Source: Stephanodiscus triporus
Lineage: Eukaryota > Bacillariophyta > Thalassiosirophyceae > Thalassiosirales > Thalassiosiraceae
DNA: 14,398 nt
Direction: 5' to 3'
Assembly (NCBI GenBank): GCA_036939755.1
Contig: JALLAZ010000525.1
Location: 1 to 14,398 of the forward strand
The notes beneath the pieces are model-generated. The model was not told the origin of the DNA. It did no database searches and worked only from the letters and a program-made list of their open reading frames with translations. The position numbers and the translations under genes were made by a program. This document shows, piece by piece, positions 1-5,929 of this stretch (the stretch's first letter is position 1; each line of letters begins with the position of its first letter).

Positions 1-259
1 GGGGAGGGTGGGACTCCGTGTCGTTACAGGCAGAGTATTTTAGGTGTCTCAAAAAATTAGTATTGGGGAGAATAAATCGATAATCGGCCCACAAATTAAA
101 GCGTCCTCCCCGTCGTCCTCACCGGTTGTTCCTCTGTCAGTGGTTCTCCCAGCCCACGCGCAGCGAGTGTAGACCTTTTACACTCGCACTTCGACGACTC
201 TCTCTACCGGTGGTTCTTTTGCACCAGACACATGGCCCATTGCCCATCGCCTTCACTCC
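1..259 (+). promoter_or_regulatory. 5' flank of the glycosyltransferase gene
   Basis: This stretch precedes the glycosyltransferase start codon. I see no protein-like frame, no RNA gene and no convincing TATA box. It is moderately AT-rich around 50-80 and pyrimidine-rich from 100 to 250, as is common just upstream of start codons in compact algal genomes. Calling it the promoter and 5' UTR is inference from position only. Confidence 0.3.
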
Positions 260-1586
260 ATGCCAGTGTCAAAGAGTAAAAATTCAATATCATTCATTAC
301 CCTTGGCCTCACCGTGGTACTTGCATGCTACAACTATACCTTGCACATCATAACTTTCCATCGCTGCTCATTTGCCGAAAATGATGTTGTTGAGCTGCAA
401 CGCCAGACAAGGCGGCAGAAAAAGGTCATAAATGAAAATGATGGCTTGACTTGGATCACAGACAAGCCAAATAAGGCGAGGAGAGTGGGCTACGAAGATG
501 ATTGGCTGATGGCATGGAAGGATCGGCATTACTCTACCAATCTGGGGCCGCGCTGCGTCGTCTACTCCGACGGGAATTACACCCCGTACGACGACGATTT
601 GATGTGCACGATTCCCGGGTACATCCCCGCGCGTATGCTCGTTCCCCCCGAAGACGACGGCCGGACCAGGAACAACCCCCCCCTCCGCTCCCCCGCCGGC
701 ATGATCTCGAGGGTGATCTTCGTTTCGTGGTTCGACCGTCGCCTTGGCAAGGGCACGTTCACGTCGTTGATGACTTTGATGCATCACAATCCGGAGTACG
801 AATTTGTATTTTTCGATGACGAGGACGTGGATCGCTTCCTCTGTGAAACGTCGAGGGAGGAATGGGCGATACCGATACTGTCCAGGATCAATGCCGGGGC
901 CATGCGCGCGGATATTTGGAGGCTGTTGGTCATACAGCGGTACGGGTGTTTACGTCGACGCGGACATTTCCGCACTGGGAAAACTCCCCATCGGGGAGGG
1001 AGATACCGCCGTCTCTGGCGTGGGGTGCTGGGGCCATCTACCCTCCGCATTGGGTGGTGTGTTGGAGCACTGGGCCATTGCGTTCATGCCACGCCATCCA
1101 TTCATAAATGCGGCAGTATCAGTAATGAAGGACAATTTACTACATCCTAACTATCTCCTTCGGACCGACACACCGGAGGCGGTGGCTGAGGAATCGGTAA
1201 CGATGCGCCTCACTGGACCGGCCATGTATCAGTGGGTTTTGCACGACATCCTCAATAAGTCAAAATGTGAAATGATAGATTTTTCCTTCTGCGATGCGCT
1301 GTGGGCGCCAGAAGATCGCTGTGGCGACATGGAAACCTTTCGTTCGTTCTTCCCCCGAGGCCAACGATTTTTCAAGAGTGTGAACCTAAATGGCACGGTG
1401 ACGCACAAGATTTTTTTGGGTTCAGCCTGGAACCGTGAGGTAGAGGAAGTTCGTGTCAGTTCTGATGCGTATGACGACCCATCAGTTGCAATCTCAACTG
1501 CGACGGACCCCACCTTTTGCGATGCCGATGCCTTTGAGTTACGAGCAAATCGCAGAGAGCGTCTTTTTATGAGTGACGAAAAATAA
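260..1586 (+). CDS. GT32-type (OCH1-like) glycosyltransferase, type II membrane protein, with one frameshift
   Basis: Likely transfers a sugar from a nucleotide sugar to a glycan in the Golgi lumen; donor and acceptor are unknown. The product (about 441 residues once the frame is joined) starts at the only ATG ahead of a single hydrophobic segment at residues 10-33, which is a signal-anchor topology. It then has the family's N-terminal strand (RVIFVSWFDRRLG, about 151-163), YEFVFFDDEDVDRFL (180-194), AGAMRADIWRLLVIQRYG (212-229) and the DXD motif in VYVDADIS just after. These match the DXD sugar-binding family (Gly_transf_sug). Later conserved parts are FMPRHPFINAA and LTGPAMYQWVL, as in GT32 enzymes. 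The frame changes near 944-948: residues up to RYG are read from 260, and GVYVDAD onward in the frame that ends at 1586. One surplus base, or two missing Gs, in the run GGG accounts for it. Both halves are otherwise clean, so this is a recent lesion or a sequencing error. Family confidence is high; substrate is unknown. Confidence 0.85.
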
Positions 1587-2148
1587 GCAGATGTGTGATG
1601 ATGCTGATGATGGTACATGCGCGAAAAAATTCGCGTCTAGTCAGTGCGAGGAGAGATTCTTTAGTAGAGATAGCAAATTGCCGCCAGTGATGATGAAATG
1701 TAGCAGGATCAATAAGGGGATGGATAAATATGTAGACACAGAGAGTAGTCCAAGCCCCAAGAGAGAGGATACATGCCAATATGCTCATTTCACATAATAC
1801 CGCAATAAGCTACAGCACACCCATTTGGCACTGAAAACACACTAGAGAGTTCATGCGCTCCCGTAGCACATAATAATAACTGCCACCTCGCGAATTCATA
1901 TGACCTAATAGCCAAAAATGTGTCACTATCGATAGAGGATTAAGCAAAAAAGATGGAGAGCAGACATAGTCGGCGACGTGGACCAGTAGGGAGAATGGCA
2001 ATGACAGCGTAGACGATACCTCCTCTAGCAGATGGCATGCTGTTGCCACACTACATATCATGCCACGTGGATACATTATTCCCCATAACAATGAAGACGG
2101 TCAAGCAGTCCTCAGTACGAACACAGTCACAGAAAAAAAATATCTACT
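1587..2148. other. Convergent intergenic region
   Basis: This separates the 3' ends of the glycosyltransferase (+) and the phosphagen kinase relic (-). A plus-strand frame from the ATG at 1591 to 1797 could encode 68 residues rich in Asp, Cys and Lys, and minus-strand frames of 73 and 93 residues also exist. None has a domain or a supported start, and the first partly overlaps what should be 3' UTR. I see no AATAAA on the plus strand close to the glycosyltransferase stop. I treat the region as UTR and spacer. Confidence 0.35.
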
Positions 2149-3713
2149 CTACACTCTAGCGATAGTATCGATGTCCACCACCTCTCCGGCCTCCAACCTC
2201 CTCTCCAACTCTATCAGCTTGGAAACTCCCTCCACCATGACGTTGATGAGATGGACCTCGCTCTTCCCCAGCCGTTCGAGGTTCGATATGTCGAACACGC
2301 CGGTGTAGTGCCTGTCGGTCTCGCCGTACTTTCCCCGTACCTCGAGCTTCAATCGCTCGACTAGGTCGAAGAATCCGGGTAGTCGTCCGAGGTTCGTTAG
2401 ACGCACGTGCACGCTCGCCCTCATCGCAGTGCCGACGTTCGTAGGACAGCTCGTCAGGTACCCGAGCCTAGCGTCGTGGACGAAGTGATGTCCGCGCGCG
2501 CGAAGCTCCCGCTCCAATTCCCGCACGCCGTTCGTGAGCGTCGTGAAGACGCCCTGTATGTCCCCCCCGTCGCGAAGGCACATCGCGCGTACGTGATCCT
2601 CCTCGTTCACCCATATCATGAAGTCTGGGGTTGTCGTCATCGTTGTTGTGGCGTTGTCGTCGTGGCGTCGTCGTCGTCCCCGACCACCCTGCTGAGGTCG
2701 GGCACGTTTGCGAACAGCGCGCATCCGTCCGGCCAGTCCTGTCCAAGTCCGGACGCAGATGGCATTTGATCAGGTCGTGGTTCTGATCACTCGACATCGA
2801 CAGCACCGAACGGTAGGTCCTGTTCGACAGCGTCGGACCACGCAAATTTGACATGCACTCTCCCACGAGTCCCTCCACCCGACGCCTGTCGGATCACGAC
2901 ATGGTCAAGGGGAACTTGATCCTGTCGATGAACCCTGCGACCCATATACGCGTGCTGATGACGTACTTCCCCTTCGGATTGGCGGGTCGATTTGTGACCA
3001 TTAGACGGGGATTGTTGATTATCATCGGATGTCAACGAAGTATCGACCTTGTGCGCTGTTCCGACGATATCGAACGCCCGCACCGTCGAACGACGGGGGA
3101 TCCATTGTCATTGTCGTACTTGTCGTCGTACGTTGTACTCGTCGTCGTACTTGTCGTCGTACTCGTCGTTGTCCTTGTCGTCCTCCTCGTCGGCAACTTT
3201 GCCGCTCTTGATGATGCCTCCGTGACCGCCGATGCCCCGCGGCCGCGATCGCAATGAAGACGAAGGCGCGGCACCGCTAACATTCGCCGAGGGCGGGCTG
3301 CCCATCACGCCCAGCCCCCTCCTCCTCAAAAAGTTGCACTCCATCGGCAATTCCGGATCCTTCAACTCCTCAAAGTTGAGATCGCCCTGCTGTATTCCAT
3401 GGTACTCCCGTATGATCGGATCGAGAAATTTGCAAAAGACCTCATAGCACACGGCGCCCCCCACGGTCACGCCCACGCGTAGATTCTCACCGAGGGGCAA
3501 TGCCAATCCCGGGCGTATCACGTCCTCGATGGTCATGCCGTGCAACGTGCGTAAACGGGATAGTCGGTACCATATTTCCGGCATGAGGTACTTCTTGAGG
3601 AGGGTTTTGTGATGCACGGTGAAGGCGGGGTAGGAATTGTTGTCAACGTGACATGGCGCCGCCACAGCCACTGCCGCCGCTGCAGACGATGATGACGATG
3701 ACAATGACGACAA
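2149..3713 (-). pseudogene. Phosphagen (creatine-kinase-like) kinase, multiply disrupted
   Basis: The intact family transfers phosphate between ATP and a guanidino compound (creatine, arginine, taurocyamine). The N-domain is read at about 3650-3396: KYLMPEIWYRLSRLR, then HGMTIEDVIRPGLALP in the guanidine-specificity region, then CYEVFCKFLDPIIREYHG. After an Asp-rich stretch over a GTC-type repeat, another frame gives NPKGKYVISTRIWVAGFID (about 2985-2929) and RRRVEGLVGECMSNL. A third frame gives ASGLGQDWPDGC (about 2740), and the fourth (2634-2149) holds WVNEEDHVRAM, GYLTSCPTNVGTAMRASVHV with the reactive Cys, and VFDISNLERLGKSEV. The C-terminal part ends with a normal stop at 2149-2151. Two in-frame TGAs (3032-3034 and 2894-2896) and at least three frame changes prevent one product. 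In the conserved STRxRxxR motif the second and third Arg are Trp and Gly. The spacing and RG(x)2G pattern resemble creatine kinases more than arginine kinases. Introns cannot explain the stops inside conserved motifs. Confidence 0.8.
3106..3192. repeat. GTC/GTA trinucleotide tract inside the kinase relic
   Basis: Imperfect GTCGTC, GTCGTA and GTCGTT units. On the minus strand they encode Asp, Glu, Tyr and Asn repeats lying between the N-domain and the C-domain of the phosphagen kinase, where the family normally has only about 25 linker residues. Reading frame changes within or next to this tract. Confidence 0.75.
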
Positions 3714-4318
3714 CGACAGTTGCGATGCGGCGATCCCGGATGTGTCGCTTGCGGCAAGGAGGAGGACGCGTCGTCACGGGAAGGGGGGGGCGAGGAGGGT
3801 GGGGGGGGGGGAAATGGCGACGGGGGTGATGCGGAAGGACGACGTCGTCGTCCCTGTTCGGCAACGTCGATGTCGATGCCGCATTTGTCGGTGGTGGGGC
3901 GGATGACAATGCTGTCGAATAATGGCAGGCCGCCAGACCCGTCGACGCGGCGACGGTGGCGGCGGCGCCGACAACAGCCCCGAGATGATGGTGTCGTCCC
4001 CAAAGGATGATGACGACGATGACAAAGACGACGATGACCCTCTACCGCCAACGGGGGGGGGGGGGGGGGGGGGTCGTACGACGAGAACCGCCGCGGAGCA
4101 GTGCGTCGCCGCCGTTGGCCCGACGTAGCAACTTCCACGATCCAGGAGGAGGCAAAGGCGGCGCTCTCATCCTTTCGTTGGTTTTTTGTTTTTTTTGTTG
4201 GGGCAGGCTGGTTGGGCCCAGCTTGAAGGGCGGGTGTGTGGGCGGCAGCTGCGTCAATCAAAATATTGGATGATGTGAAAAATAGCAAAAAGGGAAAATA
4301 GGCGAAATGCGCCACCAT
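3714..4318 (-). other. Candidate N-terminal leader of the phosphagen kinase
   Basis: On the minus strand an ATG at 4318-4316 opens a frame whose first residues are strongly hydrophobic (MVAHFAYFPFLLFF), followed by Thr-Ser-Ser and an Ala-rich segment ending near residue 26. This looks like a signal peptide. Some 60 residues later the frame enters Pro, Arg and His repeats over G-rich tracts (21 Gs at 4053-4073, 11 Gs at 3801-3811) and is not the frame of the kinase N-domain. Either an intron or indels in the G runs separate the two, or this is an independent relic. That it belongs to the kinase is inferred from position and strand. Confidence 0.35.
4053..4073 (+). repeat. Uninterrupted 21-base poly-G tract
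   Basis: Twenty-one consecutive G on the plus strand, within the possible kinase leader. Further runs of 8 and 11 G lie at 3783-3790 and 3801-3811. Such tracts can fold into G-quadruplexes and are unstable in length; the exact count should be regarded as approximate in any assembly. Confidence 0.9.
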
Positions 4319-4519
4319 AACAGGTTAAGTGGTCATTTGTGCTTTGGAAACTTACATACGTACCCTGATAGGTAATAGAGTATGTAGACGTCATTAATGA
4401 CGGTACAATAATATGTCATTAATGGAAAGGGGGGAAAGCCAGCACGTGGATAGTCGCAATACCTTCGCAAGCCAAGGGATTGCGTCCATCGAAATATCAC
4501 TATTTATATCTTATCACAT
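4319..4519. other. Spacer between two minus-strand genes, with a 14-bp palindrome
   Basis: Spacer between the finger-protein stop and the kinase leader start. It contains the perfect palindrome CGTCATTAATGACG at 4389-4402 and a second GTCATTAATG at 4415-4424. It should hold the 3' UTR of the finger gene and possibly the promoter of the kinase relic. No ORF worth reporting. Confidence 0.4.
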
Positions 4520-5185
4520 TTACAACGTTTCTATGCTTCTTGGAGATTGTCTGCAAACTGCACACCTGAGTCTTGTCATATCGTACCGTGCTGTACAACT
4601 GTCCCTGTGATACGATCCCTTGTTATTCACGTAATTTACGAGGCAGTCGTTATGGTACCAAAGGGGGCATGTGCCGCACACAAACCTTCCCCAAATTGAT
4701 TTTGTATCTAGACTGTCCATACAAATTAGACATATATCATCATCACCTTCAAATATGTTCGCCCCGTCCATATTCATAATGCGATGTATTTCGTTTCGAT
4801 GTCTGCCGCATTTCATCGGAATATTTTTATCTCGACATACATTCCGGTGTCTCCGCAGACAAAAGGAGTGATATTGTAAATCACCGCATTCGCATTTGTG
4901 TTGAGTGTCGATACATGCCATATCTTTCTCTGATTCTATTATAGTCCAACACATTTGGCATATTGGATCCTCTTCATCGTCTTCATCGTCATCCTCCAAG
5001 TCACTGCTTAAATCGATTCTTGGGATTACTCTGACATGATTTCGCTGTGTTGGGCATGTTTGTGGTTGGATGTTGTTCGTAGTAATGACAGAAGTCGACG
5101 GTCTATCGTTGTTGTGTCCAGTTGTGTTTTCCTCGGCAGATTGACTGGAATAACTGGACTCAGTCGGGTTATTGATATTATTCAT
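4520..5185 (-). CDS. Protein with two tandem C4HC3-type (PHD/RING-like) zinc fingers
   Basis: 221 residues from the ATG at 5185-5183 to TAA at 4522-4520. Order: a Ser/Asn/Thr-rich N-terminus (1-50), an acidic run DLEDDDEDDEEDP (62-74), finger 1 (76-129) and finger 2 (152-211). Finger 2 reads C152-x2-C155-x14-C170-x2-C173-x4-H178-x2-C181-x26-C208-x2-C211, which fits the PHD spacing, including WYHNDC. Finger 1 is similar: C76-x2-C79-x18-C98-x-C100-x5-H106-x2-C109, then C117, C126 and H129 as possible last ligands. Such modules bind zinc and act either as E3 ubiquitin ligases or as histone-tail readers; which applies here cannot be told. The frame stays open upstream of the ATG for about 25 codons with no other Met, and that region repeats residues of the N-terminus, so the true start may lie in an upstream exon or have been lost. 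Confidence 0.65.
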   Translation of the reverse strand: MNNINNPTESSYSSQSAEENTTGHNNDRPSTSVITTNNIQPQTCPTQRNHVRVIPRIDLSSDLEDDDEDDEEDPICQMCWTIIESEKDMACIDTQHKCECGDLQYHSFCLRRHRNVCRDKNIPMKCGRHRNEIHRIMNMDGANIFEGDDDICLICMDSLDTKSIWGRFVCGTCPLWYHNDCLVNYVNNKGSYHRDSCTARYDMTRLRCAVCRQSPRSIETL

Positions 5186-5251
5186 AGTGACAGAAGATGG
5201 CGGATTATCGTTGCTTTGTCCATTTGTGTTTTCCCCGACAGATTGGCTGGA
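5086..5251 (-). repeat. In-frame 34-codon tandem duplication at the finger gene 5' end
   Basis: TGACAGAAG...GACTGGA at 5086-5149 recurs as TGACAGAAG...GGCTGGA at 5188-5251, a period of 102 bp or 34 codons. In the gene's frame one copy reads SSQSAEENTTGHNNDRPS and the copy upstream of the ATG reads SSQSVGENTNGQSNDNPPS. Conservation at the protein level with synonymous and conservative changes suggests both copies were once translated. Confidence 0.75.
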
Positions 5252-5261
5252 TACATCGAAG

Positions 5262-5535
5262 CCCCCCCCCTTTTAAATTTTCTTTCTACGTATTTATACA
5301 TACGTCAGAATTCTTTGTCATAACATTAATGGCATTAACGGCATTAATGCCATTAGTTCCATTAATGACGGGGGGGGGAGACCCCCCCTCATCCCCCCCC
5401 CTTTTGAATTTTCTTTCTACGTATTTATACATACGTCGGAATTCTTTGTCATAACATTAATGGCATTAACGGCATTAATGCCATTAGGTAGTTCCATTAA
5501 TGACGGGGGGGGAGACCCCCCCTCATCCCCCCCCC
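5262..5535. repeat. 131/134-bp minisatellite with G(n)AGAC(n) hairpins
   Basis: Unit: C9, TTTTAAATTTTCTTTC, ACGTATTTATACATACGTC, then CATTAATG-rich palindromes and a G(8-9)AGAC7 hairpin. Copy 1 starts at 5262 and copy 2 at 5393; the third (5527) diverges after its first 25 or so bases. Copies 1 and 2 differ by a few substitutions and a 4-bp insertion (GGTA near 5488). Hairpins are at 5370-5388 and 5505-5522, and a related one with six pairs is at 5723-5737. No reading frame crosses it sensibly. Confidence 0.85.
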
Positions 5536-5577
5536 TTTAAATTTTCTTTCAAGAGTACATATTTCTACATACGTCGG

Positions 5578-5593
5578 AATTTAATTGTCACAC

Positions 5594-5628
<35 letters not shown>

Positions 5629-5907
5629 TACAGACAGCTTCTAAATTATGTCTATTTTCTGACGTACTACTATCACGTACATAAATAGATTTTGGTAGAG
5701 ATAGATAGTGTATTATTCGTGTGGGGGGAGACCCCCCTTCCCCCCCCCTTCAGCTACGATTATGTACGTAAAATAGGTTTTGGTACGTAGATACATCAGA
5801 GAGCGTACGCACGTAGAATATCAACGTCAGAATTTAATTGTCACGCACAAGTGCACAAACAAACACACAAACACACAGACAGCTTCTAAATTATTTCTAT
5901 CTTCTGA
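5578..5907. repeat. Pair of ~80-bp direct repeats
   Basis: Copy 1 (5578-5662) and copy 2 (5830-5907) both begin GAATTTAATTGTCAC(A/G)CACA and end CAGACAGCTTCTAAATTAT followed by (G/T)TCTAT(T/C)TTCTGA. The middle differs: (CAGA)n in copy 1, CAAACA-type units in copy 2. The 167 bp between them contains a third G6AGAC6 hairpin (5723-5737) and two similar GTACATAAATAGATTTTGGTA-like segments. Confidence 0.75.
5595..5637 (+). repeat. (CAGA)n microsatellite
   Basis: Eight perfect CAGA units at 5595-5626, then CATA and CAGACAG. It lies within the first copy of the 80-bp direct repeat described at 5578. Confidence 0.9.
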
Positions 5908-5929
5908 AACTTGTCCCTCGGCTGGCATT

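Noticed and set aside
368..787. Minus-strand 139-residue frame across the glycosyltransferase
   Set aside because: It is the antisense shadow of a well-supported GT32 domain and has no domain of its own.
941..953. Programmed ribosomal frameshift in the glycosyltransferase
   Set aside because: There is no slippery heptamer or downstream structure that I can see; an indel in the G run is simpler.
1591..1797. Plus-strand 68-residue Asp/Cys/Lys-rich frame after the glycosyltransferase
   Set aside because: It begins five bases after that gene's stop with no promoter or domain; more likely 3' UTR. Kept only as a remark.
3720..4128. Plus-strand Gly/Arg-rich frames over the G tracts
   Set aside because: They are produced by G and CGG repeats; no motif and no start context.
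5262..5535. CRISPR array
   Set aside because: Units are 131-134 bp and near-identical throughout, with no short repeats separated by unique spacers; the context is eukaryotic.
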